This document shows positions 1-10,404 of a DNA stretch of 64,000 bases, piece after piece. Made by a program: the position numbers and the translations under genes. This stretch comes from Bryoerythrophyllum caledonicum (taxonomy: Eukaryota > Streptophyta > Bryopsida > Pottiales > Pottiaceae). The stretch is taken from positions 312,501-376,500 of the forward strand of contig OZ020517.1 of NCBI GenBank assembly GCA_963971425.1, given 5' to 3'. Within the stretch, counting starts at the first letter, position 1, and every line of letters begins with the position of its first letter. The notes beneath the pieces were generated by a model. The model was not told the origin of the DNA and did not search any database. It was given only the letters and a program-made list of their open reading frames with translations.

Positions 1-1
1 G

Positions 2-1211
2 GTGAAGCGAAGGCCTAGGGCGAAGGTCAGGCTGGCGGCTCGGGTTAAATCCGCACACCCCAATATTGAAGTCAAGGCAGTACAAATCGAGGTCTCAATC
101 GTGGACAAGGTGGTGCCCAATGTACTAGTGGACGGTGGTAGTGGTTTAAACATCATGCCCCTCTCAACCATGGAGAAGCTAGGCCTTGACATCACAGAAC
201 CTTCACCCTACATCATCAACATGGCTAATCAAAGCTCGGAGGCCCCGTTAGGTCAGATTAGTGGTTGTAAAGTTACCACGGGGGGTAGAGTATTCCCTCA
301 CCTTCCAAGTCATCCGAATGCACTCCAACAAGGAGGCATACCCCTTGCTACTAGGTAGGCCTTGGTTGCGAATTGCCAATGCCACGGTGGAATGGGGAGG
401 GCCGAAACCAAACATCACCTATGGTCCACCGGAGAACCCTACGACGGTCCATATCCAACCAAGTAGGCTAGGATTATGCCACAGTTGCATGGGCTCGTCG
501 GAAGATGAATCACAAGAGGTTCTAACAAAGGAGCCTCCCAAAAAAGTGAGGTTTGCGCCTCACAAGGCGGTGGATTGCGTCCAACCCTTGAAGGCTCACG
601 TGATGCCCTTCCAGAGCATGGGACCGGGTCTATATGAGTGGGTTCCTAGTGGTGAGTTTGTAGAGTGGTTGAGAGAACATCCTACCTCAAGCGCGGATGA
701 AGATATGTCCGTGCATTTCATGGATAATGAGTTGATTGAAGTGGAACCCAAGATGGAAGTGGGCCTGGTTCCTCTCCTGGATGACCTGGAACCTGCAGCA
801 GTGTTCGGAGTGGATATAGATGGCACCCAAGGGGTGGAGTTGGAGGTGTTAATCGATGAGGGCCCTCTCAACCCATCTCTCCACTTTAGGAGGACATCCA
901 CCGGTATTCTAGCTAGTGGTTCGGGGGCAACGTACCCCCAAGTTCCGAATGATTGGTACAAGGGCCCTACTCAACAACCACACGTACACCACGATGATTG
1001 GAAGTTGATGGTGGTCTCTCATGAGGATGAAGAAGTCCGTAGTATAAAGGTAGGAGTTGGATTGACCGAGGAGGAGATGGTGAACTACAAGTCACTAGTG
1101 GTCGAGTTTCGGGACATCTTTGCATGGTTGTACAAGGACCTCAAGGGCATTCCCCCGGCGGTGACACAACACCGCATCCCCCTTCTCCTAGGCACTACTC
1201 CCATTAGATAA
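2..1211 (+). pseudogene. Family A retropepsin-like protease and linker (frameshifted)
   Basis: Aspartic protease of a Ty3/gypsy polyprotein, which would cleave Gag-Pol in the virus-like particle. Residues around 40-60 of the first frame show the active-site stretch LVDGGSGLNIMPLSTMEKLG; DGGS replaces the usual D-S/T-G, as often in plant Ty3 elements. The C-terminal protease strand LLGRPWL is in another frame, so the gene shifts frame at a six-G run (280-285). Downstream is a long acidic linker that leads into the RT. An in-frame TAA at 1209-1211 interrupts the connection to RT. The upstream part is missing because the window starts here. Not functional as read. Confidence 0.8.
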
Positions 1212-2078
1212 AAGGAGCAGCGTATAAATCCTAACCTACAGTTCATTGTCAAGGCCGAATTGGAGAAGCTACTCCAGGCGGGGTTCATTAAACCCGTGGA
1301 GATATCCGATTGGCTCTCCCCCATGGTGTTGGTTAAAAAGAAAAATGGGAAGCTACGGGTGTGCATTGACTATAGTAAACTCAACCACCACATCCAAAAA
1401 GACCACTTCCCCTTGGCATTTATCAACACCATCTTAGAGGAGGTAGGTGGTCATGAGCTTTACACGTTTATGGATGGCTACTCGGGCTACAATCAAATCT
1501 CCATTGCCCCCAAGGACTACCACAAGACCGCCTTCACTACCCCGTGGGGCACATTCATTTACTTGGTCATGCCTTTTGGGCTTTGTAATGCCCCCTCCGC
1601 GTTTCAGAGGGCCATGACCTATGCCTTCTCAGACCTCTTGCACAAATCAATGACGGTGTTCATTGATGATTTTAGCACCCAGTCCACGAAGGACAAGCAC
1701 CTAGCATGTGCGAGACAAAGCTTTGAGCAATGTAGGCGCACCGGCATCGCTCTCAACCCCGAGAAGATCTTCCTCGCCGTAGAAAAGGGGGTCTTATTAG
1801 GGTTCGTGGTCTCCAAGGATGGTCGAGAGCCGGATCCCGATAAGGTGAAGGTTATCGTGGAGTTACACCCCCCCACGAATGTCAAAGAGATACAAAAAAC
1901 CCTAGGACACATAGGGTGGTACTGGGAGGTTATCCATGACTATGCCACAAAGGCCATGCCCATCACTAGGCTCATCCAAAAGAGCGTAAGGTTTGAGTGG
2001 ACCCCAAGTTGCCAAGAAGCCTTCGAAGTTTTGAAGAAGGAATTAACCTCCTACCCGGTTTTTAGGCCCCCAAATTAG
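1212..2078 (+). pseudogene. Family A reverse transcriptase
   Basis: RT domain of the Ty3/gypsy polyprotein, which copies element RNA into DNA. Visible motifs in order: LEKLLQAGFIKP, SPMVLVKKKNGKLRVCIDY (palm), YSGYNQISI, TPWGTFIYLVMPFGLCNAPS, then the catalytic box as FIDD (usual F/Y-V/I-D-D, both aspartates kept), followed by the LGFVVS thumb start. It shares the frame of the protease linker and of the RNase H region; only a TAA (1209-1211) before it and a TAG (2076-2078) after it break the reading. The TAA sits where many relatives have Gln (CAA to TAA) and the TAG could derive from TGG; both would be C:G to T:A changes, inferred from family consensus. Confidence 0.9.
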
Positions 2079-2417
2079 AACTTGCCTTTCCACGTCTTTT
2101 GCAATGCCTCGGCGGTGGCTGTAGGAAGCACCTTGTGCCAACCAGTGGGCCTTAATGGCAAGGACCACCCCATTGCCTTTGCAAGTAGGCAATTAAACCC
2201 CGCCGAAAAGAATTACACCACCACCGAACGTGAGTATTTGGCAATGGTCTTTTCGGTCAAAAAATTCCGCCACTACTTGTTACTCAATCCTGTGGTGTTC
2301 TACGTGGATCATATGGCCATCAAGTACCTTGTTAACAAGGCGGACTTGAGTGGTCGGTTAGCGAGGTGGGTCTTACTTTTAAAGGAGGTTGACTACACGG
2401 TTGAATACCGCCCATGA
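2079..2417 (+). pseudogene. Family A RNase H domain
   Basis: RNase H of the Ty3/gypsy polyprotein, which would degrade the RNA strand of the RNA-DNA hybrid. The opening motif reads PFHVFCNAS where the family has FxVxCDAS, so the first catalytic Asp is Asn here, another G-to-A type change. TTEREYLAMVFSVKKFRHYL carries the second acidic residue and FYVDHMAIKYL the third. It lies in the frame of the RT, bounded by TAG at 2076 and TGA at 2415; the TGA is consistent with a CGA Arg codon that mutated. Inactive both by stop codons and by loss of the catalytic Asp. Confidence 0.85.
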
Positions 2418-3161
2418 AGGATGCACCTTCAAGCGGATCACCTCTCCCGCCTCTCAGAGGAAACCGGTGTAGTCCCCATTGATGAGGCCTTGGTAGATGA
2501 GGACTTGTTTAAAGTATCCTCTGTTCCCACATGGTACAATTTGGTGGCCGAATTCTTCACCACCCACCTTCTACCGGACTCATTGTCTAAAAACGAGCGT
2601 AGGAAGGTTTGCCTTCATAGCCGCCACTTTACCATAGTGGGAGGCAAATTGTACCGCCGTGAGGTTGACGGCATGCTACGCCAATGTGTGACGTCCGTGG
2701 AAATCCCCACAATCCTCTTGGCCTGCCACGACAGCGCGTGTGGGGGGCACTTCTTTGGGACCTTGACGGCCCAAAAGATCCTTCGCGCGGGTTACTATTG
2801 GCTCACATTGTTCCAAGACGCCCACGAGTACACCAAGCGATGCGACGCTTGTCAACGGTATGCCCGAAATGACCTTCGAATGAACATGCCACTTCGCGTG
2901 TCCCTGCCCTTGGTCCCATTCGAGAAGTGGGGTATTGACTACGTAGGGGAGGTGCACCCTAGTTCTTCTAGTGGAATGAAGCACATTGTGGTGGCAACCG
3001 AGTACCTCACCAAGTGGGCCGAAGCTCAAGCCCTGAAGATAAATGATGCTAATCATGCGGCCAAGTTTTTGTTCGAGCAAATCATTACCCGGTTTGGTTG
3101 TCCCAAAATCCTCATTAGTGGTAGAGGGAAATATTCTTTGAACGAGATGATCGAAGCCATG
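2418..3161 (+). pseudogene. Family A integrase, N-terminal and first half of catalytic core
   Basis: Integrase joins element cDNA to host DNA. The HHCC zinc-binding domain is visible (HDSACGGHF ... CDACQRY) in the middle of the piece, followed by the core start WGIDYVGEV, which carries the first catalytic Asp. The second catalytic site reads ILISGRG where relatives have ISDRG, so the second Asp is lost. Coding identity stops abruptly after NEMIEAM at 3161, where a solo LTR is inserted. The core resumes at 5710. Frame is the same as RT and RNase H. Confidence 0.9.
3157..3161. repeat. Target-site duplication CCATG (left; partner 5705-5709)
   Basis: CCATG flanks the 3162-5704 insertion on both sides; removing the insertion and one copy restores the integrase reading NEMIEAMTTRIKI. 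Confidence 0.9.
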
Positions 3162-5704
3162 TGTGAGTGGCCAAAGTGGGCCCTCACTCTTTTTCTTCAT
3201 TTTTTTGAGTTTTTTGATAGTATTAACCAGATTTTAGTTAAATTGGTGGACAACCCATCTATTAGAGCCAAATTCCTAGGTTAATAGGCCTAGAGCCATG
3301 ATGTGACACTAAACTTCCCATTCTTCCTCCTTTCTACTAATATGCTTGAAAGTGTAGTGGAAGTGGAATGGAAATGAAGAGAAAGATAAAAAATGGAAAG
3401 AAAAGTCCTTGGAAAATGACTAAAATTCGAGGAATGGGTCAAAAAATATGGGAAAAATCGGAAGAGTGCCTTCTAGCAGGTAGAAGTAGTGGTAAAATTT
3501 CGAGTTGAATTGCTATTTATTTCTAGGGGTTGATTAGTTGATCGCCGGTTTGACCACTCGGGAAAAATACTTAAGGAACTCCAAAAATGCTAGGAAAATT
3601 TAGGTAGACTAATTAGGGTGCTGGGAGTCCAGCTGTGTGGTTAGTTTTTGAAGTTATAAGTAAATTGCAAATCATCAGTAGATAGTATTAGATCTAGTGT
3701 AATAGTCTTTAAAAGATCAAAAGAAAAGAAAAAGGAAGAAGAAAAGAAAAGAAAAAGGAAGAAGAAAAGAAAAGAAGGTGGTTGGATGTACTTCCCCATG
3801 CACATGCCACATGACAATTCTTGCCACCATGGATTTAATTTTAGAGCGGCTGGTCAGGAGCAAAGCGGCGAGTTAATGCTCGTGATAAACTAAAAACATG
3901 CAAAAACGGCTGTAACTAGCCAATCCTGCACTTCTGTGAGAGGTCATGGGCTGCCTCATTAAAATTAAGCCAGTCTCCTCGGGGAAGGAAAAGAGAAAGA
4001 CAGAGAAGAAAAAAAAAAAAAAAAAAAAAAAAGGACCCGACCAGGCCGAATCCCTGGAGGATCGGAGGCTGTAGTCTCGGTTTTTTGAGGAGCTGTTGGG
4101 AGAGGTGCGCACCTGGGCGCGCGAAGGAGGATCGGGTTTTTGTGTGCGGCGTTGGGTGCGCACCCGTGTGCGTGGGGAAGAGAGCGCAGCAAGCTGCGCG
4201 AGTTACAAGGATCCGGAGCTGGGAGCTCGGCGAGGTCCGTCTGTGGGAAGACTCTGTGTTTTTTTTTCTGTTATTTGCGAGTGCGCCGCAAGTGTGCAGC
4301 GAGGGGTTCCTGTGTGTGTGCGAGAGCTGGAGGATCGGGAGCTGGAGCTCTCGTTTTTGTGTGTTGTGTGCTTTTTGGTTGGGAGTGTGTGTGCGCCGCG
4401 ATGGCGTGGGAGAGGAGCTCCTACGAGTGTACGAGAGCTGGAGATTCGGAGGCAGGGAGCTCGGTGAGGCTCTGGTGGAGAAGTGCCGGCGTTTGAAGGA
4501 GTGCGTGAGGCTCCTGCGAGTGTGTGTGCGAAGGGAGCTCACACGGCTGGGAGACTCTGTTTTTTTTTCTTATTGGGAGAGGGCGGCCCAGGAGGGGCTG
4601 CGCTGCGATCGGCGTGTGCGAGAGAGTCTCCTGCGAGCTGGAGGATCGGCGGGTGAGAGAGGAGCTCGCATGAGCTGGGAGACTCTATTGTGTTTGTTTT
4701 TTTTTGGATTGATCGTGTGTGTGTGTGCGCGGTTTTCTCCCCTGTGTGGATTGATCGTGTGTGTGTGCGCGCGGTGGTGTGAATGTGCCGCGAGCTGGGA
4801 AGACTCGAGGAGGAGGATCGATCTGGAAGGGTGCCGGCATTTGTAAACGCCTCTGACGATAGGTGGTGTGTTTGAAGTGTGAGTCTGGTGTGAATTGCTG
4901 GAGGTCGTCACCCGGCTTGTCGCGGAGCGGCGCGCGAGGGCTGTGGAGCTGGAGGTGCTGGAGAGCTGCGAGGAGCAAGGTGTTAAAATTCCGGTGGCCG
5001 AATCTCATGCGGAAGCGCTGGTAAATATTTGCCAGAATTAGGTATTGGCCACAAGTTCCATCAGAGCTGAACCGGTCCACAGCCCATGGATTCTATTTTG
5101 AATGCATAAGTTCGTCTTTGGGATCATAATGATGTGTTGAGATCGTTGGTGCATGAAAATTGCTTGTGATGGTGGTTTCTATGTCCTCGGCCTGCTGATT
5201 TTGGTTCTAAGTGGTCTATCCAAGTTGGAATTGAGTTGCTGGTCATTTTAAGAGGAAATGTTTTTGAATTCGGAGTCCCGAATCAAAAGGTAGAGGCTGC
5301 CGAAGTTGCTGCTCCAAAACAGGATCTGGATCAGGCCTGATCAACCGACCTAAACTCGAAAAAAATATATAATTAAAAAATAAATAAAACAAAAAATAAA
5401 TAAATAATCATAATAAATAATAACCATAATAATTAGATAACAAATAATTAAATAATTACTTATACCTAATTAATTTATCCACAGTTAAGTGTTTAAGTTC
5501 CAAGAAAAGGTTAATCGAGTCTACTTAACTGGGTTAAAATAATAGTATTATTAAATTCTAAATATATAAATAGATATGCCAAAGATCCAACTCCAGTAAA
5601 ATTAGAATCTACAGTTAAGCATAAGGAATGGTTAAGTGGTGTAACAATAGGACCTTGTAGGTTTAAAAATTGATTCTCTTAGGGGGTCTATTTTTGGGCT
5701 TACA
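3162..5704. mobile_element. Solo LTR (2543 bp) inserted in the family A integrase
   Basis: The integrase reading breaks at 3161 and resumes exactly after 5709. The five bases CCATG occur at 3157-3161 and again at 5705-5709, a perfect 5-bp target-site duplication. The inserted piece starts TGTGAG and ends CTTACA, a short TG...CA inverted repeat as in LTRs. No coding domain is visible inside. It holds an A/G-rich tract (3700-3780), poly-T/A stretches, a GT-rich segment at 4080-4900 and an AT-rich segment at 5350-5680. A stretch near 4990 (GCGGAAGCGCTGG, then an AATTAGG-type sequence) is shared with the family A LTRs near 15712 and 34440, so this LTR is a relative of family A. Most likely left by LTR-LTR recombination. 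Confidence 0.85.
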
Positions 5705-6327
5705 CCATGACCACCCGGATCAAGATCAATCATCGTAAGACCACTCCTTATCACCCTCAAACCAATGGACACACCGAACGGGTCAACCAAACCCTCGTAA
5801 ACATCTTGAGGAAGACGGTCACCGATTCCAAGAGGGATTGGGACACAAAACTCCCCGCCGCATTATGGGCCTACCGAACCACTTTCAAGGTGACCATCCA
5901 TGCTTCTCCCTTCTCATTGGTGTATGGCATTGAAGCCATTTTGCCCATAGAATTCGAAATCCCCTCCTTGCGAGTGGCCGTGACCAAACGATGGTCCATG
6001 GCCACGTCCTTAGCCGATCGGTTAGAACGGTTGGAGGAGCTCGATGAGATGCGCCGATGGAGCGCCCAACACATGGAAGCCATCCAACGTTGACCGAAGA
6101 TCGCCTTCGACAAACGAAACAAGGCCCGGTCGTTACAACCGGGCATGCTAGTCTTCCTCCAAGATGCGGGGAGACTGGATTTCCCTGGCAAGTTCGATGC
6201 CCTGTGGATGGACCCGTATCTCGTGAAAGAGGTCTTCCCAAACAACTCCGTTCAACTCCAAACCCTTAACGGCGAGGATTTTCCCGCGCGAACATCGGGC
6301 AACCGATGCAAAGAGTACAAGGTGTAA
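5705..6327 (+). pseudogene. Family A integrase, C-terminal half
   Basis: Continuation of the integrase after the solo LTR. TPYHPQTNGHTERVNQTL carries the last catalytic Glu of the D,D-35-E core; LWAYRTT and SPFSLVYGIEAILP are standard Ty3 integrase core-end motifs. An in-frame TGA at 6091-6093 (consistent with CGA) interrupts it. The same frame then continues to 6327 (GMLVFLQDAGRLDFPGKFDA ... CKEYKV) and resembles the C-terminal DNA-binding end of gypsy integrases. No chromodomain is recognised. The polyprotein ends at TAA 6325-6327, after which the sequence becomes non-coding. Confidence 0.88.
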
Positions 6328-6539
6328 TTTGCTCACAACCTTCACTATGGAACCTCCAAATCTTGGTTACAACCATGGGTCATTCAAACACAAAAAGGAG
6401 ATTTGACCATGTGCCCATGAGCAAGACTTGGGTTCTCTGCCTCTTCGAGATGTCCCAGATGGCCGCCATGTGTGAGCCACAGAAACGGCTCACGGTGACA
6501 AAGGGGCCACGCATCGTACCCATTAACTTTAACAAGTAG

Positions 6540-7384
6540 TGGAATGGGGTTATCCCTTGGGTTAACTCATGGTTTTTTTACTAAAATGACTAAGTAGCCT
6601 TTCCATTCACTAATTCCTTAAAATAGGAGCCATTTATTGGCAATCGTGGAATTTATGTAGTTAACCAAAAAAGAAATAAAGAAAAGGGAAAAAAAAAATA
6701 AAAAATAAAAAAGGCAAACAAGACAAAAACAATAGAAAAGAATTAAAACTAGTAGTGGTGGAGAAGAACTTACCTCCTACCGAGTCGTGAACCGCAATTG
6801 GTCACGATGAAGAAATCACGAAAGGAAAAAAATTAGGAGAAGAAAAGAAACGATGGTGAGGGGAAGGAAAAAAAGGGAGGTTCAAAAGCCCTTAAAAAAA
6901 TAGTGGAAAGGGTCCAAAAGGCTTGGACAACCCCCTCATCACCCACTAGGTAAAATTAGGAATTACCTCAAACAAGGGGAATTCAATTTAGGTAGATTAA
7001 ATTAGATTTAACAGCCTTGGAATTTAGCTAATAGCTCACTTATTGAGATTATGCACACCCATGTGGCATGGGGTCAAAGCTTGGATTTAGATATTCCTTG
7101 GTTAGTGGGACACCCACTCTTGTTCAATGCAAGGGTGGCACGGAATTAGTAGTCATAGGGTTAATAGGTTTTGTAAGAAAGAAGTCATTGATGAAGGAAG
7201 GCCAAAGGCGGCAGGGAACGTCCTTGGGAACGCAAGGAGAACAAAGGTCGAGGAGTTACCCCCCTGGAGAGGTCTCATTCGGAAGGTGTGCGAGGAATGG
7301 AGAGGAGAAAGAACATGGAAAGGAACTAAATTGTGGTTGGAGAGAGCCAGAAGCCCCAGCCCCGAACTCGCAAACAAGATTAGG
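6540..7384 (+). repeat. Family A 3' LTR, first part
   Basis: No coding is supported. The stretch contains purine-rich tracts (6665-6760, 6820-6900) and has a clear inverted relative at about 34980-35790: the CTACCGAGTC region, AGGAGAAGAAAAGAAACGATG-like sequence, and TTTCCATTCACTAATTC are shared in reverse orientation. This is the basis for calling it LTR (possibly with a little 3' internal sequence). A GTGGAATGGGG tract at 6539-6549 may be the polypurine tract, but the first LTR base was not fixed. Confidence 0.65.
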
Positions 7385-9865
7385 ACAAACAGGAGGAAGA
7401 AGATCACGAGAGCTGGAGCAAGCACAAGCACGACGAACAGGAGGAAGAAGATCACGAGAGTTGGAGCAAGCACAAGCACGACGAACAAGAGGAAGAAGAT
7501 CGCGGGAGCAAGCACAAGCACAACGAACAGGAGGAAGAAGATCGCGAGAGCTGGAGTGAGCAAGCACGACGAACAGGAGGAAGAAGATCGCGAGAGCTGG
7601 AGTGAGCAAGTACGACGAACAGGAGGAAGAAGATCACGAGAGCTGGAGCAAGCGCAAGCACGACAAACAGGAGGAAGAAGATCACGAGAGCTGGAGCAAG
7701 CACAAGCACGACGAACACGAGGAAGAAGATCGCGAGAGCTGGAGTGAGCAAGCACGATGAATAGGAGGAAGAAGATCACACGAGCTAGATTGAGCAATCA
7801 CGACGAACTAGAGGAAGAAGAGTACACGAGCTGGACCAAGATCGCGAGAGCTGAAGCAAGACCAAGCACGACAAACAAGTGGAAGAAGATCACACGAGCT
7901 CAACCAAGATCACGAGAGTTGGAGCAAGCCCAAGCACAACGAACAGGAGGAAGAAGATCGCGAGAGCTGGAGTGAGTAAGCACGACGAACAGAAGGAAGA
8001 AGATCATACGAGCTGGATTGAGCAAGCACGACGAACAGAAGGAAGAAAATCACACGAGTTGGACCAAGATCACGAGAGCTGGAGCAAGCACAAGCACGAC
8101 GAAGAGGAGGAAGAAGATCACGAGAAGCTGGAGCAAGCACAAGCACGACGAACAAGAGGAAGAAGATCACGAAAGCTGGAGCAAGCACAAGCACGACGAA
8201 CATGAGAAAGAAGATCAGGAGAGCTGGAGCAAGCACAAGCACGACGAACAGAAGGAAGAAGATCCCGAGAGCTGGAGTGAGCAAGTACGACGAACATGAG
8301 GAAGAAGATCACGAGAGCTAGAGCAAGCACAAGCACGACGAACAGGAGGAAGAAGATCACGAGAGCTAGAGTGACCAAGCACGACGAATAGGAGGAAGAA
8401 GATCACACGAGCTGGATTGAGCAAGCACGACGAACTGGCCCAAGATCACGAGAGCTGAAGCAAGAGCAAGCACAACAAACAAGTGGAAGAAGATCACACG
8501 AGCTGGAACAAGATCACGAGAGTTAGAGCAAGCGCAAGCACGACGAACAAGAGGAAGAAGATCACACGAGCTGGAGTGAGCTAGCACGAGGAACAGGAGG
8601 AAGAAGATCACACGAGCTGGATTGAGCAAGCACGACAAACAGGAGGACGAAGATCACACGAGCTGGACCAAGATCACGAGAGCTGAAATAAGAGCAAGCA
8701 CGACGAACAAGAGGAAGAAGATCACGAGAGCTGGAGCAAGCACAAGCACGACGAAGAGGAGGAAGAAGATCACGAGAAGCTGGAGCAAGCACTAGCACGA
8801 CGAACAAGAGGAAGAAGATCACGAGAGCTCGAGCAAGCACAAACACGACGAAGAAGAGGAAGAAGATCACGAGAGCTGGAGCAAGCACAAGCACAACGAA
8901 CAGAAGGAAGAACATCGCGAGAGCTAGAGTGAGTAAGTACAACGAACTGGAGGAAGAAGATCACGAGAGCTGGAGCAAGCGCAAGCACGACGAACAAGAG
9001 GAAGAAGATCACGAGAGCTGGAGCAAGCACAAGCACGACGAACATGAGGAAGAAGATCGCGAGAGCTGGAGTGAGCAAGCACGATGAATAGGAGGAAGAA
9101 GGTCACACGAGCTGGATTGAGCAATCACGACGAATTAGAGGAAGAAGAGTACACGAGCTGGACCAAGATCACGAGAGTTGAAGCAAAAGCAAGCACGACA
9201 AACAAGTGGAAGAAGATCACACGAGCTGGACCAAGATCACGAGAGTTGGAGCAAGCCCAAGCACGACGAACAGGAGGAAGAAGATCACGAGAGCTAGAGC
9301 AAGCACAAGCACAACGAACAGGAGGAAGAAGATCACACGAGCTGGATTGAGCAAGCACGACGAACAGGAGGAAGAAGATCACACGAGCTGGACCAAGATC
9401 ACGAGAGCTGAAGTAAGAGCAAGCACGACGATCAAGCGGAAGAAGATCATACGAGCTGGACCAAGATCACGAGAGCTGGAGCAAGCACAAGCACGACGAA
9501 GAGGAGGAAGAAGATCACGAGAAGCTGGAGCTAGCACAAGCACGACGAACAGGAGGAAGAAGATCACGAGAGCTAGAGCATGCACAAGCACGACGAACAG
9601 AAGGAAGAAGATCGCCAGAGTTGGAGTGAGTAATCACGACGAACAGGAGGAAGAAGATCACACGAGCTGGATTGAGCAAGTACGACGAACAGGAGGAAGA
9701 AGATCCTACGAGCTGGACCAAGTTCACGAGAGCTGAAGTAAGAGCAAGCACGACGATCAAGAGGAAGAAGATCACACCAGCTGGACCAAGATCACGAGAG
9801 CTGGAGCAAGCACAAGCACGACCAAGAGGAGGAAGAAGATCACGAGAAGCTGGAGCAAGCACAAG
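7385..9865 (+). repeat. 48-bp tandem array inside the family A LTR, block 1
   Basis: About fifty tandem units with a 48-bp consensus, GAGGAAGAAGATCACGAGAG then CTGGAGCAAGCACAAGCACG then ACGAACAG, with shorter variants (for example CACACGAGCTGGATTGAG, CTGGACCAAGATCACGAGAG). Because 48 is 16 codons and the unit has few stops, long open frames appear on both strands; their products are pure low-complexity repeats (RRKKITRA..., EEEDHESWS...) and I do not call them genes. A short version of the same array (about 0.4 kb) is in the inverted family A LTR at 34560-34960, showing that the array belongs to the LTR and has expanded here. Confidence 0.9.
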
Positions 9866-10179
9866 TGTGGGAATCCCTTCCCACACGGTTCCGGAAGTTA
9901 ACCTTTAAATCCTCCAAACAAAAAAAATATTTAGTATTAGAATGGTAGAGAGATAAGTTTAGACCATAGAATAGAGAAATAGGAAATAAGCCCAATAAGA
10001 AATTTCTAAGATCCCTAAAAGCTCTTAGGAATTTACGGAAACTTAAGAGATCCGGAACCAGAAGTGACTCTTACCTCCGGATTAATCCGGAAATCTCCGG
10101 AACCGGAGGACGAGCTCCGGAAATCCCCGGAACCGGAAGGTACCGAAACCAAAAGTCACCCGGACCCGGAACCGGTCAG

Positions 10180-10404
10180 GAGCCGGAACCACCATCATGA
10201 GCATAACGGCCGTCCCTACACCGCCGCAAGTATTAAAGCAAGAAGTTAGGTTTCACTCCCCACTTCTTGGCTTACTGTTCTCTCTTCCTCCTTGCGTCCT
10301 ACCTTCTTGAATTCCTTAGAACAGAAGAGTTCCGAGAAAGAGAGTGTGTGGTGAGGTCAGTGCGTGCAGGTGGTACCGGAGGGACGGTGAGAGATTCTAC
10401 AGAA
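10180..10404 (+). promoter_or_regulatory. Possible LTR promoter upstream of the 616-aa ORF
   Basis: A TATTAAAG box-like sequence at about 10231-10238 lies about 170 bp upstream of ATG 10405 and is followed by a pyrimidine-rich stretch (TTCTCTCTTCCTCCTTGCGTCC). This fits a U3/R promoter, but no experimental or comparative support is available here. Confidence 0.3.

Noticed and set aside
4085-4911. Open frames on both strands in the solo LTR, up to 253 codons
   Set aside because: The segment is GT-rich with poly-T runs and low complexity; Cys/Arg/Val-rich products without any domain, inside a non-coding LTR.
7153-9886. Many open frames of 60-214 codons on both strands in the 48-bp array
   Set aside because: The unit is 16 codons long with few stops, so open frames are automatic; products are simple repeats, frames overlap on both strands, and no start context or domain is seen.
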